Assembly (NCBI RefSeq): GCF_002742285.1 | Contig: NZ_MDGM01000003.1 | Coordinates: 124,001 to 188,000, forward strand | Reading direction: 5' to 3' | DNA length: 64,000 nucleotides | DNA from: Paramylibacter kogurei | GTDB taxonomy: Bacteria > Pseudomonadota > Alphaproteobacteria > Rhodobacterales > Rhodobacteraceae | In this document: positions 11,956 to 21,930 of the stretch, piece after piece | How the letters are laid out: every line of letters begins with the position of its first letter | Numbering within the stretch: position 1 is the first letter of the stretch | Notes under the pieces: model-generated | Told to the model about the DNA's origin: nothing | The model's input: the letters and a program-made list of their open reading frames with translations, nothing else | The model's database searches: none | Position numbers and translations under genes: made by a program

Positions 11956-12687
11956 TTATTCGTCACGTGCAACGCGTGCAAAAACAAGCGTATTCACAGT
12001 TGCGGCACCCGCTGAAATACATTCATTTGCACATGTCGACATGGTTGCACCTGTCGTCATGACATCATCAATTAGCAAAACATTTTTATCGACGATCATT
12101 TGCACAAAGCGTGGGTTCACTTGTATTGCATCGCTTTGATTTTCCAATCGCTCATTTCGCGACATGCCCTTTTGCATTTTTGTCCTTTTTGTTCTGATTA
12201 ACAAATCTGGAACCGTTTGAATGTTGGTACGCTTTGCAATCTGATTTCCCAATGCCGCTGCTTGGTTATATTTTCGGGTGAATAGCCGTGAGCGATGCAA
12301 TGGCACGGGGATAATAACATCTGTTTTTCGTAACAGATCCGCACCTGATTTAATCATCCATTCCGCCAGTGGAATAACCACGTCCAACCGATCACCATGT
12401 TTCAAGGCCAAAATAATTCGCCGCCCGCCGCCATCATAAACCACACTAGCGCGTCCCTGTATCCACGCAGGTGGTGCATGCGTACATGAATCACAAATCA
12501 ATTCATCACCCATATCTTCGCCAATTAGCGGTGTGCCACAGGAATCGCATATGGCGCCGTCGATGAAATATGTATCGCCCCAACAATCTGAACACAGGCC
12601 ATTTTCGGCCTCCGTTTCCACACCACATGAAACGCAAAGCGGTGGGTATGCGGCGCGGACCAGCCCGTTGAACATGTTTGCCAACAT
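11956..12687 (-). CDS. comF: ComF family phosphoribosyltransferase-like protein
   Basis: 243 aa from ATG 12687, chosen because AAAGGA (12700-12695 on this strand) is 7 bases upstream and because the family begins shortly before the YPPLCVSC motif. Zinc-finger cysteines: C-x2-C in CVSC, CSDC, CDSC and CDSC. The C-terminal PRTase loop VLLIDDVMTTGATMSTCA is intact. ComF homologs take part in DNA uptake in competent bacteria; many non-competent species keep the gene. Divergent from the methyltransferase gene with 52 bases between starts. Confidence 0.88.
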   Translation of the reverse strand: MLANMFNGLVRAAYPPLCVSCGVETEAENGLCSDCWGDTYFIDGAICDSCGTPLIGEDMGDELICDSCTHAPPAWIQGRASVVYDGGGRRIILALKHGDRLDVVIPLAEWMIKSGADLLRKTDVIIPVPLHRSRLFTRKYNQAAALGNQIAKRTNIQTVPDLLIRTKRTKMQKGMSRNERLENQSDAIQVNPRFVQMIVDKNVLLIDDVMTTGATMSTCANECISAGAATVNTLVFARVARDE

Positions 12688-12739
12688 GCTCTTTTCCTTT
12701 GGGGCGAGGGGCGTTAAATCGTTGCTAAGGGAGTCGTTC

Positions 12740-13573
12740 ATGCAATCACCACCGAAAATTTTTGATACCGAAGCGCTGGCCATGCACCGCCAACGCGCCA
12801 CGTGTGGCGATCAAGGTGATTGGTTTTTGCATGACTACGCCATCGATGTGGTTCAAGAAAGACTGCAGGAGGTTAACAGAACCTTTACTGATCCAACAAT
12901 TATCGGCTGGCAGGGTGCGCAGTGGAACAAAAAGCTGGGTCTTTCTGCGACTGTTATTCCAGATACAGATACGCTCGATCTGATGCCAAACAGTTGTGAT
13001 TTGATCATACACGCACTATCGCTGCATTGGTCAAACGATCCCGTTGGACAATTGGTGCAAATGAACCGCGCATTGCGCCCCGATGGTTTGATGATCGCGG
13101 TGATGTTTGGTGGGCAAACATTACAAGAATTGCGCATTGCCTTTGCTCAGGCTGAAAGCCGCGTTTTGGGTGGGATAAGCCCCCATATCGCCCCGATGGG
13201 GGAAATTCGTGATCTGGGTGGATTATTGCAACGCGCAGGATACGCATTGCCCGTGGCCGATGCGATAGATGTGAATCTTAGCTATCAAACACCTATGCAT
13301 TTGATGCGCGAATTGCGCGGTATGGGTGAAACGAACGCCCTGATGCAACGCCAAAAAAGCCCGATGCGTCGGGATGTTTTGTCTGCAATGATCGATGAAT
13401 ATCAATCCACATTTGCCACACCCGATGGGCGTGTTAATGCGACAATGGAGTTTGTGTTCTTAACTGGTTGGGCGCCATCGGACACGCAACAAAAACCGCT
13501 TCGCCCCGGTTCTGCACAATCACGTTTGGCACAGGCCTTGGGTGTGGCAGAACGCGACCTTGAATCCGAGTGA
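12740..13573 (+). CDS. NDUFAF5-like class I methyltransferase-fold protein
   Basis: 277 aa from ATG 12740 with a strong AAGGGAG (12727-12733). The opening IFDTEALAMHRQRA and the ALSLHWSNDPVGQLVQMNRALRPDG block match the BioC/NDUFAF5-type family linked to respiratory complex I assembly. The glycine-rich SAM motif I is not recognisable (a short IIGWQGAQW stretch stands in its place), so SAM binding may be altered or lost. Followed by hemH. Confidence 0.8.
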   Translation: MQSPPKIFDTEALAMHRQRATCGDQGDWFLHDYAIDVVQERLQEVNRTFTDPTIIGWQGAQWNKKLGLSATVIPDTDTLDLMPNSCDLIIHALSLHWSNDPVGQLVQMNRALRPDGLMIAVMFGGQTLQELRIAFAQAESRVLGGISPHIAPMGEIRDLGGLLQRAGYALPVADAIDVNLSYQTPMHLMRELRGMGETNALMQRQKSPMRRDVLSAMIDEYQSTFATPDGRVNATMEFVFLTGWAPSDTQQKPLRPGSAQSRLAQALGVAERDLESE

Positions 13574-13616
13574 TAATTTCTATTTGGTCAATGAAACACA
13601 AACGATCAGCGAAAAC

Positions 13617-14675
13617 ATGATGCCAATCGACAAAAACAAAGACAGGCTTGCATTTGCAGGCAAAGATCACCCCGCCATTAAACCCGCCAAAATTGGTGTG
13701 GTGCTGGCCAATCTCGGCACGCCCGATGCCACCGATTATTGGTCCATGCGCCGATATCTGGGTCAGTTTTTGTCCGACAAGCGTGTTGTCGATATACCAA
13801 ACTGGAAATGGCAACCTATTTTGCAGCTGATCATTTTGTCCAAGCGTCCGTTCAGCGCTGGCAAAGCATATCAAAGCATCTGGAACACTGATCGCGATGA
13901 AAGCCCGCTGTTAACCATCACGCGGGATCAATGTGATGCCGTTGCCGCGCAGATGGCCAAAATTTATGGCGAAGATGTCATCGTTGATTTCGCCATGCGA
14001 TATGGCAATCCATCGGTTGAATCGGTGATCAACAAGATGCGCGATCAAGGTGTTGAAAAAATCGTATTTTTCCCGCTGTATCCACAATATGCGGCCCCCA
14101 CCACCGCCACGGCAAATGACGAAGCGTTTCGCGCATTGATGAAGCTAAACTGGCAACCAGCCGTTCGCACGGTGCCTGCATATTATGATCATCCAAAATA
14201 TATCAATGCGTTAAAAAATTCGGTGCAGATGGCATATGAAACCCTTGCGGTGAAGCCCGATTTATTGGTCGCATCATATCACGGCATGCCAAAACGTTAC
14301 TTGATGGAAGGCGATCCGTATCATTGCCAATGTCAGAAAACCACGCGTCTGTTGAAAGAGGCGCTGGACTGGAGCGATGATGACATCACCACAACATTCC
14401 AATCTGTGTTCGGACGCGAAGAATGGCTTCGCCCATATACGGTGGAACATGTGGCCGAATTGGCGCGCCAAGGTAAGAAAAACATCGCGGTGATATCACC
14501 TGCATTTTCCGCCGATTGCATCGAGACGCTCGAGGAAATTCAAGAAGAAATTCAAGATGCATTCAAAGAGGCAGGTGGTGAAACATTCACCTATATTCCA
14601 TGCCTTAATGACAATGCCGATCATTTGGACATGATGACCGATATTATCCAAAACGAATTGTCAGGCTGGATTTAA
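13617..14675 (+). CDS. hemH: Ferrochelatase
   Basis: 352 aa from ATG 13617 (a second ATG follows at once); no clear ribosome site separates them. Inserts Fe2+ into protoporphyrin IX, the last step of heme synthesis. Motifs: VVLANLGTPD, RYGNPSVESV, FFPLYPQYAAPTTA, active-site histidine in ASYHGMPKRY, and SVFGREEWLRPYT. GDPYHCQCQKTTRLL is the alphaproteobacterial form of the conserved segment. The stop is one base from the mutT stop on the other strand. Confidence 0.95.
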   Translation: MMPIDKNKDRLAFAGKDHPAIKPAKIGVVLANLGTPDATDYWSMRRYLGQFLSDKRVVDIPNWKWQPILQLIILSKRPFSAGKAYQSIWNTDRDESPLLTITRDQCDAVAAQMAKIYGEDVIVDFAMRYGNPSVESVINKMRDQGVEKIVFFPLYPQYAAPTTATANDEAFRALMKLNWQPAVRTVPAYYDHPKYINALKNSVQMAYETLAVKPDLLVASYHGMPKRYLMEGDPYHCQCQKTTRLLKEALDWSDDDITTTFQSVFGREEWLRPYTVEHVAELARQGKKNIAVISPAFSADCIETLEEIQEEIQDAFKEAGGETFTYIPCLNDNADHLDMMTDIIQNELSGWI

Positions 14676-14676
14676 A

Positions 14677-15075
14677 TCAAAGCCAATCGCGCATCACGGC
14701 AATCAATGGAATATCCGCCGCTGGCATTGGATAATCCTTTAGCGCGTTTGGTTTCACCCATGCCAATTTCTGACCCTCTTGCGGGGTTACAATTCCATCC
14801 CATTTGCGACAGGCAAACACGGGCATCAGCAAGTGAAAATCATCGTATGAATGGCTGGCAAAAGTAAGCGGCGCCAAACACGACGCCCATGTATCAATAC
14901 CCAGTTCTTCTTTTAATTCGCGGATCAGTGCATCCTCTGGCTTTTCACCGGGTTCAACCTTGCCCCCTGGAAATTCCCACAAACCCGCCATTGATTTGCC
15001 CTCGGGGCGCTGTGCCAACAGAACGCGCCCGTCGGTGTCAATCAATGCAACCGCAACAACCAGAACCGTTTTCAT
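14677..15075 (-). CDS. mutT: 8-oxo-dGTP diphosphatase (Nudix hydrolase)
   Basis: 132 aa. A complete Nudix box: G38-x5-E44-x7-R52-E53-L-K-E56-E57-L-G59-I60. LLAQRPEGKSMAGLWEFPGGKVEPGE is typical MutT, which removes oxidised dGTP from the nucleotide pool. The start overlaps the argJ stop by four bases (ATGA); argJ-mutT pairing is common in this order. Confidence 0.92.
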   Translation of the reverse strand: MKTVLVVAVALIDTDGRVLLAQRPEGKSMAGLWEFPGGKVEPGEKPEDALIRELKEELGIDTWASCLAPLTFASHSYDDFHLLMPVFACRKWDGIVTPQEGQKLAWVKPNALKDYPMPAADIPLIAVMRDWL

Positions 15076-16406
15076 GAACGATAATCAGCGTTGATTGAAA
15101 TATATTGATGCGTCAAATCACATGTCCAAACGGTGGCGCGGCCATCACCAACACCGATATCAGCGGTGATCGAAAGCTCGGGGTTTTTCATGTAATCAGA
15201 ACCTGCTTGTTCAGTGTAACTTTGCGCAACCCAGCCTTTTTCGGCAACCAGAATATCGCCAAACCAAATCGCCAGTTTATCGCGATCCGCAGGTTCACCC
15301 GATTTACCAACCGCCATCACAACACGACCCCAGTTTGGATCCTGTCCTGCAATCGCAGTTTTGACCAATGGTGAATTTGCAATCGCAAGACCAATCTTTT
15401 TGGCCGATGCATCACTGTCTGCACCTGTCACATTTACGGTCACGAACTTGGTCGCACCTTCGCCGTCTTTGACCACCAAATGCGCCAGTTCCAGCATCAC
15501 ATCATTCAACGCCGCTGAAAAAGTTTTGGCATCTTCACTGGTTAAATCTGTGATACGCGGCGCTCCGCTTTGGCCGGTTGCGGCAATCATCAAGCTATCA
15601 GATGTTGATGTGTCGCTATCAACCGTAATGGCGTTAAACGATTTGTCGTTGATGCCCGAAACCATTGCTTGCAATACCGCTTGGTCGATATTTGCATCGG
15701 TAAAAATATACACCAACATCGTCGCCATGTCCGGTGCAATCATTCCCGAACCTTTGGCAAAGCCAGCGATGTGAACAGGCTTATCACCCAGCGTGATTTC
15801 TGCGCTGGCACCTTTGGCAAATGTGTCTGTTGTCATAATCGCCTTGGCCGCGGCCTTGGCGCTATCCTTGGACAAGGTATCGCGAAGCGTTTCGATTTTC
15901 GAAATGATACGATCATGTGGCAATGGTTGCCCGATTACGCCCGTTGATGCGGTAAACACACATTCAGGAACCGTATCCAAAATTTCCGCAGTTGCCGTTG
16001 TTATCGCATTCACGGAATTGCGCCCAGCGCCACCCGTAAACGCATTTGAATTGCCAGAATTCACCAAAATCGCAATCGGTTTGTCCGCAGGCAACGGTTT
16101 CGCCAATTTTTCCTGACAATCCAAAACAGGGGCAGAGCGCGTGGATGATCGTGTGAACACCCCTGCGATTGCGCTGCCCGCTGTGATTTCTGCAAGCATC
16201 ACATCATCGCGGTTTTGATATTTCACACCCGCGGCGGCGGCGCTGAAACGCACACCTGCGATAACGGGCAAATCAGGAAATCCACCAACAGGGGCAAGGG
16301 GTGAAACCAAAGGTGCGGAACCCTTTTGTGCCGCGACCTCTTTTTTCAATTTCTTGATTTTCTTTTTCAGCTTGGCAGCTTTGTTTTTTGCTTTTTGTGA
16401 TGCCAT
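15072..16406 (-). CDS. argJ: Bifunctional glutamate N-acetyltransferase / amino-acid acetyltransferase
   Basis: 444 aa. Transfers acetyl groups between ornithine and glutamate in arginine synthesis. Self-cleavage site KGSGMIAPDMATML: the break falls between A228 and the nucleophile T229, giving alpha and beta chains. NSGNSNAFTGGAGR is the conserved substrate region. Unusual: residues 1-28 are a lysine-rich extension (15 Lys/Arg) before the normal start near SPLAPVGGFP. It makes the protein longer than the usual ~405-410 residues. Downstream of the parvulin gene by 12 bases. Confidence 0.94.
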   Translation of the reverse strand: MASQKAKNKAAKLKKKIKKLKKEVAAQKGSAPLVSPLAPVGGFPDLPVIAGVRFSAAAAGVKYQNRDDVMLAEITAGSAIAGVFTRSSTRSAPVLDCQEKLAKPLPADKPIAILVNSGNSNAFTGGAGRNSVNAITTATAEILDTVPECVFTASTGVIGQPLPHDRIISKIETLRDTLSKDSAKAAAKAIMTTDTFAKGASAEITLGDKPVHIAGFAKGSGMIAPDMATMLVYIFTDANIDQAVLQAMVSGINDKSFNAITVDSDTSTSDSLMIAATGQSGAPRITDLTSEDAKTFSAALNDVMLELAHLVVKDGEGATKFVTVNVTGADSDASAKKIGLAIANSPLVKTAIAGQDPNWGRVVMAVGKSGEPADRDKLAIWFGDILVAEKGWVAQSYTEQAGSDYMKNPELSITADIGVGDGRATVWTCDLTHQYISINADYRS

Positions 16407-16418
16407 TTGCGTTAAACC

Positions 16419-17261
16419 TTAATCATCCAAAAAGGTGGTGTTGCGAATAAAGGAATAATCGTCCGACACTTCCAATTTATCAATTTCGCCTTCGGCTTCC
16501 AATCGGGTGATTTCCGCTTCAACCGCTTTGCCGCGCAATGAATCTTCGAGTGATTCTTTCACTTCTTCCATTGTTGGGGCGGGTTTGTTGCGTTTTTCAT
16601 TCAACTTAATCACGTGCCAGCCAAATTGCGTTTTAACAGGTGCTGATACGCCGCCCACTTCCATTGCGGCCACGGCTTCTTCAAATTCAGGAACCATTTG
16701 ACCCTGACCGAACCAGCCCAGATCGCCACCATTTGGGCCACTTGGACCTGTTGATTTTTCCTTGGCCAATTCACCAAATTCGGCACCACCCTCAAGAGCG
16801 GCGATTAATTCTTTTGCTGTTTCTTCGGTTTCAACCAAGATATGCGCGGCCTTGAATTCAGGCTCTTCTGGCAGATCGCCAAATTCGGCTTCGTATTCTT
16901 TTGCAAGCGCTTCTTCTGTGATGGCTGTGTCACCCAATGCGTCCAATGCCACCGTTGCCAACAATGCACGTTCTTCGTTTTCGCGTGCTAATTTTACGCG
17001 TTTGCTATCTGTGTTGGCAGTATCAGCCAAAAGCGTTTGCTGAATCAATTGATCCAAAATTCCGTCAAACAGAACCTTATCATCCAATGCAGCGTAATTT
17101 GGGGGCAAACGATCAACCAACGTCACCACATGTGCAGCTGTGATTTTGGTGCCATTCACGGTTGCCAACACGGTATCACCGTTGATGTCCTCGGCGAATG
17201 ATGGCGCGGCCATGCCCGCGATCACACCAAATGTGGCGGCTGTCTTTTGAATAAAGTTCAT
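16419..17261 (-). CDS. Periplasmic parvulin-type peptidyl-prolyl isomerase
   Basis: 280 aa from ATG 17261 with GGAG (17272-17269) 7 bases upstream. Signal peptide of about 23 residues ending AAPSFA. A SurA/PrsA-like N-terminal chaperone region is followed by one parvulin domain (about 125-225: AAHILVETEETAKEL, GPSGPNGGDLGWFGQGQMVPEFE, TQFGWHVIKL). Probably helps fold exported proteins. Head-to-head with secA, whose product feeds the same export route. Confidence 0.9.
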   Translation of the reverse strand: MNFIQKTAATFGVIAGMAAPSFAEDINGDTVLATVNGTKITAAHVVTLVDRLPPNYAALDDKVLFDGILDQLIQQTLLADTANTDSKRVKLARENEERALLATVALDALGDTAITEEALAKEYEAEFGDLPEEPEFKAAHILVETEETAKELIAALEGGAEFGELAKEKSTGPSGPNGGDLGWFGQGQMVPEFEEAVAAMEVGGVSAPVKTQFGWHVIKLNEKRNKPAPTMEEVKESLEDSLRGKAVEAEITRLEAEGEIDKLEVSDDYSFIRNTTFLDD

Positions 17262-17335
17262 GCGTAATCTCCAATTATGCGTATTTCTGTCACGCAACTG
17301 TTAACCAAATATGTTGCGCACCAGATGGGGCGAAG

Positions 17336-17364
17336 TTGACAGCACCGATTTCCCTGCTTACATG
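17336..17364 (+). promoter_or_regulatory. Possible secA promoter
   Basis: A consensus TTGACA at 17336-17341, a 17-base gap, then TACATG at 17359-17364, a weak -10 hexamer. Transcription would start near 17370, giving a leader of about 150 bases before secA. The rest of the 256-base gap to the parvulin gene shows no other recognisable element. Confidence 0.4.
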
Positions 17365-17517
17365 CCTTAATCGGCGTATTCGCGTATGGATCAAATGCTT
17401 TTGCATCTTCTTATGACCAATGGTCACGACGGGCAAGTGATAGCAATCAATATCCCTTCACGCTTGCGTTAAATTTTCAGGCTGGAAAACCAGCACTTGA
17501 CGAAAAACGGAGCAGAT

Positions 17518-20298
17518 ATGCTTGGCATTAGCACATTGTCGAAAAAGATTTTTGGCACACATAATGATCGCACGATTAAATCGGTTCGCCCATTGGTGGA
17601 CAAAATCAACGCCCTAGAGGATGATTTTGCGAAGCTAACCGATGCTGGCATTGCTGCCAAAACCGAAGAATTCAAAACCCGCCTTGCAGGTGGTGAAAAA
17701 CTTGATGCGCTGTTGCCAGAGGCATTTGCAAACGCAAGAGAGGCCGCAAAACGCGCGCTTGGTCTGCGTGCCTATGATACCCAACTTATGGGCGGTATCT
17801 TTCTGCACCAAGGTAATATCGCCGAAATGAAAACAGGCGAGGGTAAAACCCTTGTGGGTGTGTTCCCCGTTTACCTGAACGCATTGACGGGTCGTGGTGT
17901 TCACGTTGTGACCGTAAACGATTATCTGGCCACGCGTGATGCGGAATGGATGGGCAAGGTTTATTCTGCACTTGGCATGACAACAGGTGTTGTGGTTCCA
18001 AACATGGTCGAAGCAGACAAAATCGCGGCCTATGCTGCCGATGTCACCTACGCCACAAATAACGAACTTGGCTTTGATTATCTGCGCGACAATATGAAAT
18101 CTGATCTGTCTCAAATGGCACAACGCGATCACTATTTCGCGATTGTTGATGAGGTGGACAGTATCCTGATCGACGAGGCGCGAACACCGCTTATCATTTC
18201 TGGCCCATCTGAAGATAATTCAGAGCTTTACGTTCAAATGGATAAATTGGTTCCCGAATTGACCGAGGAACATTACACCATTGATGAAAAATCCCGCGCA
18301 TCCAACCTGACAGATGAAGGTAATGATTTTGTCGAACAGCGCTTGTTGGGTATGGGTATTTTGCCAGAGGGGCAAACATTGTATGACCCCGAAAGCACAA
18401 CAGTTGTTCACCACATCAACAACGCCCTGCGTGCACATGTTTTGTTTAAGAAAGACAAAGATTACATTGTGCGCGACAACAAGGTTGTGTTGATCGACGA
18501 ATTCACCGGCCGCATGATGGCGGGCCGTCGCCTGTCCGAAGGATTGCATCAAGCGATCGAAGCCAAAGAAGGCGTCAAAATCGAACCTGAAAACGTGACA
18601 TTGGCGTCGGTGACGTTCCAAAACTATTTCCGCCTGTATGACAAATTGGCGGGCATGACAGGTACGGCACAAACAGAGGCCGAAGAATTTGCGCAAATTT
18701 ATGGACTGGGTGTGGTCGAAGTTCCAACAAACCGCCCCATCGCGCGTATTGACGAACACGATGCAATTTATCGCACAGCAATTGAAAAATACCGCGCGAT
18801 TGTATCAGAAATCGCCATTGCGCATGCCAAAGGTCAGCCAACATTGGTTGGTACAACATCAATCGAAAAGTCCGAATATTTGTCGGAAATGTTGTCAAAC
18901 CCAAAAACACTAACTGAAATCGCATCGCGACTTCGCCAAACCGCTAATAACTTCAAAAAGGATTCAGAAAAGGAATCTTTTTTGAACGGTGCCGAAGCGC
19001 TAGAAAAATTTGCCAAAAACAAAGACGGCATTCCCCACAACGTATTGAACGCACGTTTCCACGAACAAGAGGCACAGATCGTCGCCGATGCGGGTAAACC
19101 AGGTGCGGTGACAATTGCCACCAATATGGCGGGTCGTGGTACAGATATTCAGTTGGGTGGCAATGTCGATATGGTCGTGAATGCCAAATTGACCGAACTT
19201 GGTGATGATGCCGACCCCGTGCAATTGCGCAAAGACGTGCAAGCCGAAATCGCCAAAGACAAAGAAGCCGCGCTTACTGCTGGTGGCTTGTTCGTTCTGG
19301 CAACAGAACGTCACGAAAGCCGTCGCATCGACAATCAGCTCCGCGGCCGTTCTGGGCGCCAAGGTGATCCGGGGCGTTCGGCGTTTTACCTGTCCCTAGA
19401 AGATGATTTGATGCGTATCTTTGGATCAGAACGGCTTGATTCTGTACTGGGCAAACTTGGCATGGCAGAGGGCGAAGCCATCATTCACCCGTGGGTCAAC
19501 AAATCGCTAGAAAAAGCACAAGCCAAGGTCGAAGGCCACAACTTTGACATTCGTAAACAATTGTTAAAATTCGACGACGTCATGAATGATCAACGTAAGG
19601 CGATTTTTGAACAACGCCTTGAAATCATGAAGGCCGAAGATCTGTCCGAAATCGTCAAAGACATGCGCGACGAGGTCATCGACGATCTGGTTGACGAACA
19701 TATCCCCGCCAAAACATATGCCGATCAATGGAATGTTGAAGGATTATATGGCAAGGTTTTGGAAATTCTTGGTCTTGATTTACCCGTTGTCAAATGGGCC
19801 GCCGAAGAAGGCATTGATGACGAAGATATCCGCGAACGTTTGTCTGAAAAAGCTGACGAAGCGATGGCCGCCAAAACGCGTGACATTGGCGGCGATCAAA
19901 TGCGCCAAGCGGAAAAGCATTTCTTGTTGCAAATCATTGATGGCAAATGGCGCGAACATTTGGTCACGTTGGAACATTTGCGTTCCGTGGTTGGCATGCG
20001 CGGATATGCCCAACGTGATCCACTAAGCGAATACAAAACCGAGGCATTCGCCCTATTTGAATCCATGCTTGATTCATTGCGAAGCGACGTGACCCGCACC
20101 TTGGCCATGATCCGCAAACCCACCGAAGAAGAGCAACAGCAAATGATCATGGAACAAATGGCCGCTGCTGGTGTTGTTCCAAACGGAGCGGACACATCCG
20201 ATGACGTGGATCAATCGGAATGGCCCGCGGTTGCGCGAAACGACGCGTGCCCATGTGGGTCAGGCAAAAAATATAAACATTGCCACGGCAAACTGTAA
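17518..20298 (+). CDS. secA: Preprotein translocase ATPase SecA
   Basis: 926 aa from ATG 17518 with GGAG at 17509-17512; [18 protein letters not shown] is the usual alphaproteobacterial start. Drives Sec-dependent export through SecYEG. Walker A MKTGEGKT at about 104-111, DEAD-like [12 protein letters not shown], preprotein-binding domain, the helicase motif [12 protein letters not shown], and a C-terminal zinc-binding SecB/lipid contact [16 protein letters not shown]. Partner SecB is encoded at 42.5 kb. Confidence 0.97.
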   Translation: MLGISTLSKKIFGTHNDRTIKSVRPLVDKINALEDDFAKLTDAGIAAKTEEFKTRLAGGEKLDALLPEAFANAREAAKRALGLRAYDTQLMGGIFLHQGNIAEMKTGEGKTLVGVFPVYLNALTGRGVHVVTVNDYLATRDAEWMGKVYSALGMTTGVVVPNMVEADKIAAYAADVTYATNNELGFDYLRDNMKSDLSQMAQRDHYFAIVDEVDSILIDEARTPLIISGPSEDNSELYVQMDKLVPELTEEHYTIDEKSRASNLTDEGNDFVEQRLLGMGILPEGQTLYDPESTTVVHHINNALRAHVLFKKDKDYIVRDNKVVLIDEFTGRMMAGRRLSEGLHQAIEAKEGVKIEPENVTLASVTFQNYFRLYDKLAGMTGTAQTEAEEFAQIYGLGVVEVPTNRPIARIDEHDAIYRTAIEKYRAIVSEIAIAHAKGQPTLVGTTSIEKSEYLSEMLSNPKTLTEIASRLRQTANNFKKDSEKESFLNGAEALEKFAKNKDGIPHNVLNARFHEQEAQIVADAGKPGAVTIATNMAGRGTDIQLGGNVDMVVNAKLTELGDDADPVQLRKDVQAEIAKDKEAALTAGGLFVLATERHESRRIDNQLRGRSGRQGDPGRSAFYLSLEDDLMRIFGSERLDSVLGKLGMAEGEAIIHPWVNKSLEKAQAKVEGHNFDIRKQLLKFDDVMNDQRKAIFEQRLEIMKAEDLSEIVKDMRDEVIDDLVDEHIPAKTYADQWNVEGLYGKVLEILGLDLPVVKWAAEEGIDDEDIRERLSEKADEAMAAKTRDIGGDQMRQAEKHFLLQIIDGKWREHLVTLEHLRSVVGMRGYAQRDPLSEYKTEAFALFESMLDSLRSDVTRTLAMIRKPTEEEQQQMIMEQMAAAGVVPNGADTSDDVDQSEWPAVARNDACPCGSGKKYKHCHGKL

Positions 20299-20300
20299 CA

Positions 20301-20330
20301 AAGGCACCTTCGGGTGCCTTTTAATTTTTA
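20301..20330 (+). terminator. Intrinsic terminator of secA
   Basis: Stem AAGGCACC (20301-20308) / GGTGCCTT (20313-20320) closed by a TTCG tetraloop, then a T-rich tail. It begins two bases after the secA stop. Confidence 0.93.
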
Positions 20331-20361
20331 AACAACATCACTTTGTAAAATACAGGATTGG

Positions 20362-20396
20362 TACAGGTTTTTGTTGATCAAACAAAAAACCTTGTA
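20362..20396 (+). repeat. Long imperfect inverted repeat in the 5' leader of the next gene
   Basis: Arms TACAGGTTTTTGTT and AACAAAAAACCTTGTA pair over about 14 bp with two one-base bulges around a GATCAA centre. It ends 13 bases before the ATG at 20410. No T-run follows, so it does not look like a terminator for this strand. Confidence 0.5.
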
Positions 20397-20409
20397 AATA
20401 CCTGCACCC

Positions 20410-21930
20410 ATGGTTTGTTTGATATTCAAATTTCTGCGCGTTTTCAGCGTTTTTATGGCCACGATTTTTTTCGGTGCTGTGGTTGCGAGTGCACAGGACG
20501 TGACAATTTCCACCAAAGATAAGGCACTGTCGATCACAGGCCAAATTCTGTTTTTCAACGATGAATATATTCGCCTGCAAACTCCGCAAGGGCCGATCAC
20601 ATTACATGCGGATGGGCTTTCATGTGATGGACACAATTGCCCAAAACCAGAACAGCGCCTTGCGCGTATCGGCTTTGCTGGACCTGGTGGTTTGATATCC
20701 AATTTTATCCCAGAACTTGCAAACCGTTCCACATCATTTGGTGATGGGAATATTCACGTTACCACGTCCAACGATCCGTCACCACATCAGGCACATTCGC
20801 CAACGCTTGAAATCAGCCTGACCAATCGCACCCTGACACCAGAGCAACAAACAACTGTTCGCCAACCAACATTATTTATCGGGCAAACACCAAATGCGAT
20901 GGATCAACATCGCCGTTCCGTCATTGCATTTGATGGTCTGGTTCCGATCGTCAATCCCTCAAACACCATCCAATCAATTAGCGTCACCATGATCCGTAAA
21001 ATTTTGCGTGGTGATGTGGTCAATTGGAAACAATTGGGGGGTGAAGATCGTCCAATTTCTTTGCATCTTCCCAAACAGATTCTGCAATCCAAAACGGATT
21101 GGCCAAAACGTTTGGCAAATGCGTGGCCTGATAAATCAAATGCCCATATTTTGATAAGCAATAATACTAAACAGGTCGAAGATTTGGTCGATCGCAACCC
21201 TGACGCCATTGGGTTTATTCCATTTTCAGCGGTGAAAAATGCCACCGCCATACCGGTAACAACACCATGTAATTTGATGTTTCATGCCGATTTTTTCACC
21301 ATAAAATCAGGGGAATATCCGCTCGCGTATCAATACCATATGTTTCGCCCAACGAAACGTTTGCCACGCTCTGCCCGCGCATTTTTGGCCGAAATTTATT
21401 CCCCGATAAGTCAAAGCATATTGGAAAAACAAGGGTATCTAAGCCTTTGGCCTGATACGCGATCCTTTTCTTATCAAGGGGATCGGCTGGCCTATGCGTT
21501 GCAAAATATTTCTACCCAAGAAGGTTTGGAATATTTGCAAGACATGGTTGGCACACTTTCAAATGCTCGCCGCATGTCCATCACATTTCGCTTTGATTCA
21601 ACGGGGCAAAGACTGGATCTGGCATCCGCCGCCCAAGCACGCGTCTTACGACATGCAATTGAATCAGGTGTTTATGATGACCAACAACTGATATTTGCTG
21701 GCTTTGCCGATAATCGGGGCGATCATGCCAGCAACCAAAAGTTATCACTCGCACGCGCCAACCAAGTACTTCGCCAAGTTTTCAAAGATACATTGATTGA
21801 TGACCTTGATCCAAAACGCGTTATCGAAAAAGCATTTGGTGAAATTGCCCCCGTTGCATGCAATGATGTCGCCTATGGACAGGCATTAAATCGCCGTGTG
21901 GAATTATGGGTGCGCGATCAGCCTGAATGA
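20410..21930 (+). CDS. Phosphate-type substrate-binding domain fused to OmpA C-terminal domain
   Basis: 506 aa. Signal peptide of about 28 residues (cleavage near VASAQD). A PstS/PBP-like fold at about 110-340 (IAFDGLVPIVNPSNTIQSISVTMIRKI, GDVVNWKQLGG, IGFIPFSAVKNA) is followed by an OmpA-like peptidoglycan-binding domain (FAGFADNRGDHASNQKLSLARANQVLRQV...GQALNRRVELWV). It may hold a ligand-binding module at the cell wall; no ABC permease is nearby. No clear ribosome site precedes ATG 20410; M16 is a fallback start but would weaken the signal peptide. Confidence 0.82.
   Translation: MVCLIFKFLRVFSVFMATIFFGAVVASAQDVTISTKDKALSITGQILFFNDEYIRLQTPQGPITLHADGLSCDGHNCPKPEQRLARIGFAGPGGLISNFIPELANRSTSFGDGNIHVTTSNDPSPHQAHSPTLEISLTNRTLTPEQQTTVRQPTLFIGQTPNAMDQHRRSVIAFDGLVPIVNPSNTIQSISVTMIRKILRGDVVNWKQLGGEDRPISLHLPKQILQSKTDWPKRLANAWPDKSNAHILISNNTKQVEDLVDRNPDAIGFIPFSAVKNATAIPVTTPCNLMFHADFFTIKSGEYPLAYQYHMFRPTKRLPRSARAFLAEIYSPISQSILEKQGYLSLWPDTRSFSYQGDRLAYALQNISTQEGLEYLQDMVGTLSNARRMSITFRFDSTGQRLDLASAAQARVLRHAIESGVYDDQQLIFAGFADNRGDHASNQKLSLARANQVLRQVFKDTLIDDLDPKRVIEKAFGEIAPVACNDVAYGQALNRRVELWVRDQPE

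Noticed and set aside
12739-12742. CATG in which divergent comF and methyltransferase starts would overlap
   Set aside because: comF has a better start at 12687 (AAAGGA 7 bases upstream and family-matching N-terminus), so the genes are separated by 52 bases.
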